Positions 52,716 through 60,988 of a DNA stretch of 64,000 nucleotides are shown piece by piece. The position numbers and the translations under genes are program-made. Each line of letters opens with the position of its first letter. The stretch's first letter is position 1. The stretch is from CAJXYS01 sp913063035. GTDB lineage: Bacteria > Pseudomonadota > Alphaproteobacteria > Rhodobacterales > Rhodobacteraceae. The notes beneath the pieces were generated by a model. The model did no database searches. It saw only the letters and a program-made list of their open reading frames with translations, and was not told the DNA's origin. The stretch covers positions 434,001 through 498,000 of the forward strand of contig NZ_JBOCEG010000001.1 of assembly GCF_050586465.1 (NCBI RefSeq). Reading direction: 5' to 3'.

Positions 52716-53714
52716 TCAGCCGCCGCCGAGATGGGGGTAGGCGGCGGCGTAGCGCGCCCATTTGTGTTCGCCGCACACGACGGGCGCATAGCGGGGCGGG
52801 CTGTCCGGCCCGGTGCAGGCCGCGAGCGGCGCGACCACCGTCTCGGCGTCGAAGTCGAAGAAGAACGGCAGCGAATAGCGATCCCGCCCCGAGACGTTGA
52901 TGACGCGGTGCAGGTTCGCCAGGTAGCGGTCGTTGGTCAGCCGCTGGAGCATGTCGCCCACATTGATGACGAAGGCGTCCGGCACCGGCGGCGCCTCGAT
53001 CCAGACCCCGTCGCGGTTCATCACCTGCAGCCCGCCCGCGTCGTCCTGCGCGAGGATCGTCAGGCAGCCGTAATCGGTATGCGCGCCGATCCCGATCAGG
53101 CTGTCGTCGTCGACCCGCGTCTGCGGCGGGTAGTGCAACATCCGCTGGATGCCGATCGGCTCTTGCATCAGCGGGGCGAAGTGATCGGCCGGCAGGCCGA
53201 GCGACAGCGCGATCCCGGCCATGATCTGCCGGGCCAGGTCCAGCATCGCGTCCTGATAGGCCATCATGTCGGCGCGGAACTCCGGCAATGATGGCGGCCA
53301 GGGCGTCGGGCCGAAGAAGGGCCGCACGCGCCCGTCCGCGGCCTCGCGCCCGAGATCGAAGATTTCCTTCAGGTCGCGCGTTCGGCCGGGATCGTTGGTC
53401 TCGCCGAAGAAGCCGGTATAGCCATGCAGCGCGGGGCCCGAACCGGTGATGTGCAGCGCCGTCTTGTCTTCCTCGGGCAGGGCGAAGAAGGCTTCGGCGG
53501 CCGCGAAGGCGCGGGCGGTGACGTCTTGCGCCACGCCGTGTCCGGTCACGTACATGAAGCCGATATTGCCCAGCGCGTGGGCGATCCGCGCGGCCAAGGC
53601 GGCGGTGTCGCCGCCGGTGCGCAGCGGCGTCAGGTCCACCGCCGGCACATGGTCCAGCGCCAGGCGTTCGGCGCGCAGCCGGTCGTCGAGAAGGCCGATC
53701 AGGTCGTCGGGCAT
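52716..53714 (-). CDS. isopenicillin N synthase-like 2-oxoglutarate/Fe(II) oxygenase
   Basis: A 332-residue oxygenase of the IPNS/gibberellin-oxidase group. Iron ligands are His212 and Asp214 ('LIGIGAHTDYGCLTIL') and His269 ('NLHRVINVSGRDRYS'), with the R-x-S pair Arg279/Ser281 for the cosubstrate ('DRYSLPFFFDFD'). The N-terminal 'IGFMYVTGHGV' block is the family's usual one. The substrate is unknown; bacterial members act on small metabolites. It is paired with the GNAT gene. The start at 53714 was chosen by the family N-terminus. Confidence 0.88.
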   Translation of the reverse strand: MPDDLIGLLDDRLRAERLALDHVPAVDLTPLRTGGDTAALAARIAHALGNIGFMYVTGHGVAQDVTARAFAAAEAFFALPEEDKTALHITGSGPALHGYTGFFGETNDPGRTRDLKEIFDLGREAADGRVRPFFGPTPWPPSLPEFRADMMAYQDAMLDLARQIMAGIALSLGLPADHFAPLMQEPIGIQRMLHYPPQTRVDDDSLIGIGAHTDYGCLTILAQDDAGGLQVMNRDGVWIEAPPVPDAFVINVGDMLQRLTNDRYLANLHRVINVSGRDRYSLPFFFDFDAETVVAPLAACTGPDSPPRYAPVVCGEHKWARYAAAYPHLGGG

Positions 53715-53785
53715 GAGGCGTCCCCGCGTGGTTTCGCCAGATATCGCGGTGCAGCCCGGGATTTGCAAGACACCCCCCTTATCGG

Positions 53786-53799
53786 GTGATCTGGATCAA
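53786..53799. promoter_or_regulatory. FNR/FnrL-like box GTGAT-CTGG-ATCAA
   Basis: The sequence matches the TTGAT-N4-ATCAA consensus at 9 of 10 fixed positions. It lies 77 bp before the stress-protein-like ATG and 72 bp before the divergent oxygenase start. It suggests low-oxygen control of one or both genes. Confidence 0.6.
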
Positions 53800-53875
53800 G
53801 GGCGTCGGCCATGGCCTCGGCTATGCTCCCGCCATCACCCGGCATGCCCGCGGCGTGCCAGTGCGGAGGGAAGCC

Positions 53876-54451
53876 ATGACCGAGAAACCGGACGCGAAAC
53901 CGACCCATTACATCAACGTGCCCGAGGCCGTGGGCGTCTTCGACAGCCACGAGGGTCTGCAGGCCGCGATCTATGACCTGATGATCGCCGGGTTCAGCCG
54001 GTTCGACATCAGCGTGCTGGCCAACGAGAAGGTGCTGGAGGAAAAGCTCGGCAACGCCTTCTGGCGGGCCGAGGAGCTGGAAGACGAGCCGGAGGCGCCG
54101 CGCGCGCATTTCGTCTCCGAGGAGGCGCTGGGCGAATTCGAGGGCGGCCTGGTCGGGGGCTTCTTCTTTCTCGGCTCGGCCATCGCGATGACGGCGATGC
54201 TGACCCCGGCGAGCACGCTGGCGGCCTCCATCGCGGCGGTGGCGATCGGCGGCACGCCGGGCGCGGCCATCGGCGCCGTCCTGGCACGCCGGGCCAACCG
54301 CGAGCACAAGGAATACTACGAGAACCAGGTCCGCCATGGCGGCATCCTGCTCTGGGTGCGGGTGGGTTCGCCCGAGAAGCGCGAGAAGGCGGTGAAGATC
54401 CTCGAAGGCCATTCCGGCCGCGACGTCCACATCCACGACTGGAGCGAGTGA
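53876..54451 (+). CDS. general stress protein 17M-like membrane protein
   Basis: A 191-residue protein. The N-terminal domain ('VGVFDSHEGLQAAIYDLMIA', 'GFSRFDISVLA') resembles the general stress protein 17M/DUF1269 fold. Two glycine-rich hydrophobic segments follow ('LVGGFFFLGSAIAMTAML', 'AVAIGGTPGAAIGAVLA'). The C-terminus 'GGILLWVRVGSPEKREKAVK' repeats the sheet. It is probably an inner-membrane stress protein. The ATG at 53876 has GGAGGGAAG upstream. The FnrL-like box in its promoter region fits induction at low oxygen. Exact role unknown. Confidence 0.7.
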   Translation: MTEKPDAKPTHYINVPEAVGVFDSHEGLQAAIYDLMIAGFSRFDISVLANEKVLEEKLGNAFWRAEELEDEPEAPRAHFVSEEALGEFEGGLVGGFFFLGSAIAMTAMLTPASTLAASIAAVAIGGTPGAAIGAVLARRANREHKEYYENQVRHGGILLWVRVGSPEKREKAVKILEGHSGRDVHIHDWSE

Positions 54452-54455
54452 CGCC

Positions 54456-55070
54456 CTAGACCGCGGGCGCCCCGGCGCCGTCACGGGCGGCGAAACGGCG
54501 GCCGCGGCGCTCCACCGTCCAGGCGCGCGGCGGCGCGGTGCGCGCGCGGCGCCGTTCCAGCCGCCAGAGGCTGACATCCTCGGCGTGGCGGGGGGCGAGA
54601 TGCCAGCGGCTCTCCACCCCCGGTGCACCGCCGGCGCCGGGGATCAGCAGCACGCCCGTGGGGGTGCCGTGCCCCTCGGCCGCGCCGGTCTCGGCGGCGA
54701 GATGCAGCCGGCGCACCGGCGTCAGTCCCGGCGGTTCGGGCAGCTCCACCACCGCCAGCGCAATCATGCCGCTGCGCAGCGTCTCTTCCATGCACCAGAG
54801 CAGGTCCTCCGCCCGTTTCGGCGTGGCCTCGATCAGCCGGGCCGGGTCCACGAGGGCGACCATGCCCTCGGGGTTGAGCGAGTCGGGCGCCCAGGCGGGC
54901 CGGATCCAGAGGATCGGTCCCGACGTCTCGCGCGCGAGCATCAGCGCAAGCGTACGCCGGGCCGGGCCGCAGAACTCATGCACCCGGCCCGGCGCGAGTT
55001 CCGGCCCGTCGAGAAAGCGCATCCCCGGCCGGGGCCGGGGCGCACCGCGAGTCAGCAAGGCGGAATCCAT
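54456..55070 (-). CDS. ImuA-like RecA-fold protein (orphan)
   Basis: A 204-residue protein that follows the ImuA pattern: 'GRVHEFCGPARRTLALMLAR', 'GPILWIRPAWAPDSLNPEG', 'DPARLIEATPKRAEDLLWCM', 'EETLRSGMIALAVVELPEP' and 'RRLHLAAETG'. ImuA works with ImuB and DnaE2 in damage-induced mutagenic DNA synthesis. A perfect GTTC-N7-GTTC SOS box 18 bp upstream supports this. imuB and dnaE2 do not follow it here: the next gene is convergent, only 4 bp away. It could act with copies elsewhere or be a divergent relative. Confidence 0.7.
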   Translation of the reverse strand: MDSALLTRGAPRPRPGMRFLDGPELAPGRVHEFCGPARRTLALMLARETSGPILWIRPAWAPDSLNPEGMVALVDPARLIEATPKRAEDLLWCMEETLRSGMIALAVVELPEPPGLTPVRRLHLAAETGAAEGHGTPTGVLLIPGAGGAPGVESRWHLAPRHAEDVSLWRLERRRARTAPPRAWTVERRGRRFAARDGAGAPAV

Positions 55071-55087
55071 GCGGGAAACCGTAGCCT

Positions 55088-55102
55088 GTTCTTCTTATGT
55101 TC
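55088..55102. promoter_or_regulatory. LexA (SOS) box GTTC-TTCTTAT-GTTC
   Basis: An exact match to the alphaproteobacterial LexA operator GTTC-N7-GTTC, 18 bp upstream of the ImuA-like start codon. Confidence 0.75.
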
Positions 55103-55227
55103 TCAAGCATCGCGATCCCGTGGCGGTCCGGGAAGAAGGGGTCACATTCGCATGTGAAATGGACTACGCTCGACCCGCTGAAGACCGCCCCGGATAACGG
55201 CGGCGACACAAAACGGGAGGAAAACCG

Positions 55228-55653
55228 ATGAACATCATGCGCGGTATCATGGCACTTTGCGTCGCGGGCGGGCTGGCCGCCGCGGCCCAGGCCGATCACG
55301 CCGGCAAGATCGTCTACCACGTCTCGGAGATCGAGAAGGTCGGCTTCGCGCTCGGCAATATCCGCAATCACATCAACGGCGTGGGCGGCGCGGAGCATGT
55401 CGAGATCGTGCTGGTCGCCCACGGCCCCGCGCTCAAGGCCTTCCACGACACCATCGACGCCAACCCGAAGATCATGGACCGGGTATCGGCCCTGCAGGGG
55501 GCCGGCGTCCGGTTCGAGGCCTGCGGCAACACGATGAACGCCCAGTCGGTGTCGCTCGACGACCTGATGGGCAGCTTCGCGCGCCGTGACGAGGGCGGGG
55601 TGGTGCGTATCGCCGATCTGCAGTCGCAGGGGTATCTCTACATCCGGCCCTGA
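55228..55653 (+). CDS. periplasmic DsrE-family protein
   Basis: A 141-residue protein with a signal peptide ('MNIMRGIMALCVAGGLAAAA' through AQA, then DHAG) and a DsrE/F-like fold: 'KIVYHVSEIEKVGFALGNIR', 'HVEIVLVAHGPALKAFHD' and 'GVRFEACGNTMNAQSV'. The single Cys in 'FEACGNTM' lies at the usual sulfur-carrying position of DsrE proteins. A role in sulfur transfer or storage in the periplasm is possible. GGGAGGAAAA precedes the ATG. It stands between the SOS-controlled gene and an aldo/keto reductase. Confidence 0.85.
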   Translation: MNIMRGIMALCVAGGLAAAAQADHAGKIVYHVSEIEKVGFALGNIRNHINGVGGAEHVEIVLVAHGPALKAFHDTIDANPKIMDRVSALQGAGVRFEACGNTMNAQSVSLDDLMGSFARRDEGGVVRIADLQSQGYLYIRP

Positions 55654-55721
55654 GCCCGGCGCCCCCTTGTCATCGGCGCTGGGGCCGTTATCCCTGTCCC
55701 CGACCGATCAGCGGAGGGACC

Positions 55722-56768
<1,047 letters not shown>

Positions 56769-56777
56769 TCGGCCGCG

Positions 56778-57689
56778 TCAGCCGACCAGCAGCACCAGCG
56801 CGAGGATGCTCGCCACCACGAGCGCGATGCCGGTCAACTCGCGCCGGGTGCTCTTTTCGCGGAACACCAGCCACGAGGTCAGCAAGGTAAAGACCAGCTC
56901 CACCTGGCCCACCGCCTGCACGTAGGCCGCCGTCTGCAGCGTGAAGGCGGTGAACCAGCCCAGGCTGCCGGCGACGCTGGTCAGCCCGACCAGCCCGGTG
57001 ATCCGCCAGTGCCGGAAGACGCGCCGGATCTCGCCCCGCTCGCGCCAGGCGAGCCACGCCCCCATCACGAGGGCCTGCGCGGTGGTGACCGCGGCCAGCG
57101 TCACCGCTGCGCGCAGCAGCGCATCGCCCCCCTCGAGGGCGAGCCCGGCCGCGCGGTAGCCGGTGGCCGAGATCCCGAACATCGCGCCCGCGCCCAGCCC
57201 GAGCCCGGCCGAGGGGTTCAGCAGCCGGCGTGCCCAGCCCTGGCCGGGCGCCGGCGTGGGCGGATCCGACAACAGCACCACGCCCGCGAAACCGACCGCG
57301 ATGGCGCCGAGCGCGGCGGGCGGCACCGCCTCGCCCAGCACGACGAAGCCCACCAGCGCGGTCTGGAAGGTCTCGGTTTTCTTCAGGGTGATCCCCACCG
57401 CGAAGTTGCGCCGCCCGAACAGGGCCACCACGAAGACCGTGCCCATGATCTGCGCGACGCCCCCGGTCAGCGCCGCCACCCAGAAGCGCGCATCCATGCC
57501 CGGCAGCGCGGTGTCGCGCACAGCCAGAAGGGCGGCGACCAGGGCGACCGCCAGCGGCGCGCCCCAGACGAAGCGCGCGAAGGTCGCGCCCGCGGTCGAG
57601 AGATGCGTCCCGGCGAGGCGCTTCTGCAGCAGGAAGCGCAGGTTCTGCAGGAAGGCCGCGGCGACGGTGGCGAGGATCCAGGCGTCCAT
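56778..57689 (-). CDS. EamA/DMT-family transporter
   Basis: A 303-residue inner-membrane protein with about 10 hydrophobic helices in two EamA halves. 'LVFTLLTSWLVFREKSTRRE' is the family's conserved end of the second half, and 'ETFQTALVGFVVLGEAVPPA' the equivalent in the first. DMT-family members export amino acids, nucleosides or other small metabolites. The substrate is unknown. It converges on the aldo/keto reductase (9 bp between stops) and is divergent from msrB. Confidence 0.9.
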   Translation of the reverse strand: MDAWILATVAAAFLQNLRFLLQKRLAGTHLSTAGATFARFVWGAPLAVALVAALLAVRDTALPGMDARFWVAALTGGVAQIMGTVFVVALFGRRNFAVGITLKKTETFQTALVGFVVLGEAVPPAALGAIAVGFAGVVLLSDPPTPAPGQGWARRLLNPSAGLGLGAGAMFGISATGYRAAGLALEGGDALLRAAVTLAAVTTAQALVMGAWLAWRERGEIRRVFRHWRITGLVGLTSVAGSLGWFTAFTLQTAAYVQAVGQVELVFTLLTSWLVFREKSTRRELTGIALVVASILALVLLVG

Positions 57690-57780
57690 GCCGTCTCATG
57701 CCACGGGGCTCACGCCCAGTCGAGCAGACGTGATGCAACTTCGCCCCGGACCGCCCGTATATAGGGGACAGGAGGTAGCC

Positions 57781-58263
57781 ATGTTTCATCGACGCACATT
57801 CCTCGCCACCGCCGCCGCGGCGCTCGCCACGGCCGGGCGCGGCCAGGCCCAGGACTTCGAGATCACGCTGAGCGAGGCGGAGTGGCGCGCACGCCTGACG
57901 CCCGCGCAATTCGCCATCCTGCGCGAGGAGGCGACCGAGCGCGCCCATTCCAACAGCCTGATGGGCGAAAGCTCCGACCTGTTGAAGGAAAGCCGCGCGG
58001 GCACCTATCACTGCGCGGGCTGCGCGCTGCCCGTCTACGACTCGGCGACGAAATACGACAGCGGCACCGGCTGGCCCAGCTTCTACGAGGCCATCGCGGG
58101 CAATGTGGGCACCAAGAAGGATCGCAAGCTGATCTTCGTCCGGACCGAGGTGCACTGCGCCCGCTGCGGGGGGCATCTCGGCCACATCTTCGACGATGGC
58201 CCGCCGCCCACCGGCAAGCGGCATTGCATCAACGCGCTGGCGCTGACCTTCACCCCCGCGTGA
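57781..58263 (+). CDS. msrB: Tat-exported peptide-methionine (R)-S-oxide reductase MsrB
   Basis: A 160-residue MsrB with an N-terminal twin-arginine signal ('HRRTFLATAAAALATAGRG', cleaved near GQAQ). It repairs methionine-R-sulfoxide. Zinc cysteines are Cys78/Cys81 ('YHCAGCALPV') and Cys126/Cys129 ('VHCARCGGHLGHIF'), and the catalytic residue is Cys149 ('KRHCINALAL'). The Tat signal places this copy in the periplasm, where oxidants from outside act. GGAGG lies upstream of the ATG. Its 3' end overlaps the convergent desaturase by 14 bases. Confidence 0.93.
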   Translation: MFHRRTFLATAAAALATAGRGQAQDFEITLSEAEWRARLTPAQFAILREEATERAHSNSLMGESSDLLKESRAGTYHCAGCALPVYDSATKYDSGTGWPSFYEAIAGNVGTKKDRKLIFVRTEVHCARCGGHLGHIFDDGPPPTGKRHCINALALTFTPA

Positions 58264-59176
58264 CGGTGCCGCGGCGCCGCCAGATCGGATGCGGGACCGG
58301 GTCCTTCGGCGCCCAGAGATAGCGGCGGAAGATCTCGGCGTAGGATCGGTAGACGTAGCCCTCGTTCCGCGCGAGATACCGCGCCCGGTTGGCGGCGTAG
58401 AGCCGGCGCAGCCGATACCAGGGCACCGCCGGGTGCATGTGGTGAACCACGTGCAGGTTGTTGTTCAGGAACAGCAGGGCCAGCGGCCCGCGATCCTCGA
58501 TGATCACGGTGCGTCCGCGGGCCTTTTCATGCGCCTGGTGCTCGAGGAAGGTCCGGATCTTCAGCAGGCTCATGCCCATGTAGGCTGCGGCGACATAGGC
58601 CCAGAGCGGCATCTGCGCGACCGCCGCCAGCCAGACCCCGACGGGGACCAGCCCCAGCGCATGCCAGGCCCAGGCCGCCATCACACGGCGTGACCCGGCG
58701 CGGATCAGCCGGATATCGCCGGCCACGAAGCTGACCAGCCCCACCGCCGGGCCGATGACGATGCGGCCGAGCAGGGTGTTGTTGATTTTCAGGATCGCCC
58801 GGACCGGCCAGGCGAGCCGGTCCCAGACATCCGGGTCGAGGTAGTTCGATTCCGGGTCGTCATACGGATCGGTCAGTATCGAGTCCTCGTGATGGGCCAG
58901 ATGCGTGTCGCGGAAGCGGATATAAGGCACGAAGAGCCCCACGGCCGGGAAGACCAACGCCTCGCTCAGCCGACGGCTGCGGAACGGGTGGCCGTGCAGC
59001 ACCTCGTGGCTGAGAGAGGAGTGCAAGGCGAGCGCCAGTCCGGTCACCAGGATGCCGGCCGCGACCGACCAGCCGGCGACCAGGGTGGTGCCGACCGCCC
59101 AGGTCGCGTAGCAGAGCCCGACCAGCCCCAGCGTCGGCCACTCGATAGAAGGGGACGGGCCACGCAGCCGGCTCAT
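58250..59176 (-). CDS. membrane fatty acid desaturase
   Basis: A 308-residue integral membrane di-iron enzyme with three histidine boxes: His57-EVLHGH-63, His92-LAHH-96 and His242-VVHH-246, plus 'EHQAHEKARG' near 212. It has at least four hydrophobic stretches. Such proteins desaturate or hydroxylate acyl chains or carotenoid-like lipids. The ATG at 59176 starts the conserved part; an upstream frame continues but is poor in hydrophobic residues. It is divergent from an XRE regulator, with 167 bp between them. Confidence 0.88.
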   Translation of the reverse strand: MSRLRGPSPSIEWPTLGLVGLCYATWAVGTTLVAGWSVAAGILVTGLALALHSSLSHEVLHGHPFRSRRLSEALVFPAVGLFVPYIRFRDTHLAHHEDSILTDPYDDPESNYLDPDVWDRLAWPVRAILKINNTLLGRIVIGPAVGLVSFVAGDIRLIRAGSRRVMAAWAWHALGLVPVGVWLAAVAQMPLWAYVAAAYMGMSLLKIRTFLEHQAHEKARGRTVIIEDRGPLALLFLNNNLHVVHHMHPAVPWYRLRRLYAANRARYLARNEGYVYRSYAEIFRRYLWAPKDPVPHPIWRRRGTVTRG

Positions 59177-59293
59177 GGCCAGACCACGCCGGGCCGGCAG
59201 CGCGCAAGGGGCAGGTGACAACGCGATCGCGTCTCCATCAGTCCTCCGATGTGTGAAACCTGACAAGCAGTAGCGCGGCTTGACCGGAGCGAA

Positions 59294-59306
59294 CATTCCG
59301 GGAATG
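59294..59306. promoter_or_regulatory. 13-bp palindrome CATTCC-G-GGAATG, possible operator
   Basis: A perfect inverted repeat 37 bp before the XRE regulator start and in the shared promoter region with the desaturase. It is a natural candidate for autoregulation and desaturase control. Confidence 0.45.
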
Positions 59307-59343
59307 CTAAACATAAATCCAACAAACGTTAGAAAAATCACCA

Positions 59344-60204
59344 ATGCAGACCAAGATGGACAAGCGCGACCGCGCCCGGCTCCTGCGGGAACGCCTGGCC
59401 GAGGCGATGGCCCAGGCCGGTTTGAACCAGAGCGCGCTGGCCCGCGCGGTGGGGGTCGACCGCTCGACCGTCTCGCAGATCCTGACGCGCGACGAAACGC
59501 GCCTGCCCAACGCCCAGGTGATCGGGGAATGTGCGACGACGCTGAAGGTCTCGGCCGACTGGCTGCTCGGCCTGACCGAGCGGCCCGAGCGGCCGGGCGA
59601 CCTGATCGGTGCCGGCCTGACCATGACCGCGGCGCCGCGCACCTCGGTGGACGAGCAGATCTACACCTGGCACCGCGAGGCGGCGGGCTTCAAGATCCGC
59701 CACGTGCCGGCAACCCTGCCGGACATGCTGAAGACCCGCGAAATGCTGCGCTGGGAATACGCCGGCCATTTCAGCCGAACCCCCGACCAGGCCATCGGCG
59801 CGGTGGAGGATCGGCTGGCCTGGATGCGGGCGACCGAGTCCGACTACGAGATCGCCTTCCCGGTCCACGAGCTGGAAAGCTTCGCGCGCGGCGAGGGGTA
59901 TTACCGCGGGCTCGCCCCCGAGATCCGCCGCGACCAGCTTGACTGGTTCGCGCATCTCTACGACCAGATCTACCCGACCCTGCGCATCTTCCTGTTCGAT
60001 GCCCGGCTGGTGTTTTCCGGCCCGTTGACGGTGTTCGGCCCCCGCATGGCGGCGATCTACATGGGCCACCACTACATCGTCTTCCGCGAGGGCGAACGGG
60101 TACGCACGCTGATCCAGCATTTCGACCGGCTGGTCCGCGAGGCCGTGACCGATGCGCGCGAGTTTCCCGATGCGGTGGCGCGTCTGCGCGCGGAGATCGG
60201 CTAG
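59344..60204 (+). CDS. XRE-family transcriptional regulator
   Basis: A 286-residue regulator. Residues about 12-75 form a Cro/CI-type HTH: 'GLNQSALARAVGVDRSTVSQ' as recognition region, then 'LKVSADWLLGLTE'. The C-terminal 200 residues contain 'TWHREAAGFKIRHVPATLPD' and 'GPRMAAIYMGHHYIVFREGE', a ligand-sensing type domain seen in other Rhodobacterales XRE proteins. The nearby divergent desaturase and a 13-bp palindrome make it a probable desaturase or lipid regulator. The carnitine genes at its 3' side are convergent, so control of them is less obvious. Confidence 0.85.
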   Translation: MQTKMDKRDRARLLRERLAEAMAQAGLNQSALARAVGVDRSTVSQILTRDETRLPNAQVIGECATTLKVSADWLLGLTERPERPGDLIGAGLTMTAAPRTSVDEQIYTWHREAAGFKIRHVPATLPDMLKTREMLRWEYAGHFSRTPDQAIGAVEDRLAWMRATESDYEIAFPVHELESFARGEGYYRGLAPEIRRDQLDWFAHLYDQIYPTLRIFLFDARLVFSGPLTVFGPRMAAIYMGHHYIVFREGERVRTLIQHFDRLVREAVTDAREFPDAVARLRAEIG

Positions 60205-60223
60205 GCCGCAGGCCGGGCCGGGG

Positions 60224-60988
60224 TCAGACCCGGGGGGCGGGGTTTTCCGTATGCCCGTCCACCGCCACCGCCTGGCCCGAGATCATGCGCGCCGCGTCCG
60301 ACGCCAGGAAGACCGCCATGCCGGCCACGTCCTCGGCCGTGGCCCAGCGGCGCAGCGAACTGCCCGACGCATAGCCCCGGTAGAGCGCTTCGGGCGTCGT
60401 GCCTTCGGCCGCGGCCTGCCGGGCGAGCACCCCGTCCATGCGCGGGCCTTCCACCGCGCCGGGGCAGATCGCATTGGCCCGGATCCCGTGCGGGCCAAGC
60501 TCCATCGCGAGGGTTTTCATCAACCCGATCACGCCCCATTTCGCGGCGGCGTAAGGCGCGCGGTTCGGGTAGCCGTGCAGCCCGGCCGTGGACGAGGTCA
60601 GCAGGATGATGCCGCCGCCGGCAGGTTTCATCATCCGCGCCGCACCCTGGGCCGCCAGGAAGGCGCCGTCGAGATTGACCCCGAGGCAGCTGCGCCATTC
60701 CGCCAGGGTGACGTCCTCGACGCCCGCCGTGGGCCCGGCGATCCCGGCATTCGCGCAGAGCACGTCCAGCCCGCCCCAGCGCGTCGCGACGGCCTCGTAG
60801 AGCGTGGCCATGCCCTCCGGGTCGGCGGCGTCGACGCGGGTCGCCTGCCAGTCCGCCGGGCAGCCGGCCAGCGCGTCCGCGTCGATATCCGTCACCCAGA
60901 TCGCGGCGCCTTCCCCGGCGAAGGCCCGGGCCATGGCCAGACCGATCCCGCTGGCGCCCCCGGTGACGAGAACCCGGCGCGCCCTCAC
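60224..60988 (-). CDS. SDR oxidoreductase in the carnitine operon
   Basis: A 254-residue classical SDR: 'VLVTGGASGIGLAMARAF', 'VLCANAGIAGP', and the active site Ser133, Tyr146 and Lys150 ('TSSTAGLHGYPNRAPYAAAK'). The C-terminal 'ISGQAVAVDGH' is standard. Start GTG at 60988, overlapping the stop of the carnitine dehydrogenase gene by 4 bases (GTGA), which indicates coupling. The product of carnitine cleavage is acetoacetate, so a 3-hydroxybutyrate dehydrogenase-type step is a possible role, but the substrate is not proven. Confidence 0.88.
   Translation of the reverse strand: MRARRVLVTGGASGIGLAMARAFAGEGAAIWVTDIDADALAGCPADWQATRVDAADPEGMATLYEAVATRWGGLDVLCANAGIAGPTAGVEDVTLAEWRSCLGVNLDGAFLAAQGAARMMKPAGGGIILLTSSTAGLHGYPNRAPYAAAKWGVIGLMKTLAMELGPHGIRANAICPGAVEGPRMDGVLARQAAAEGTTPEALYRGYASGSSLRRWATAEDVAGMAVFLASDAARMISGQAVAVDGHTENPAPRV

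Noticed and set aside
54009..54309. Small minus-strand frames opposite the stress-protein-like gene
   Set aside because: They have the make-up of shadow frames (Arg, Pro, Ala, Ser) and no ribosome sites.
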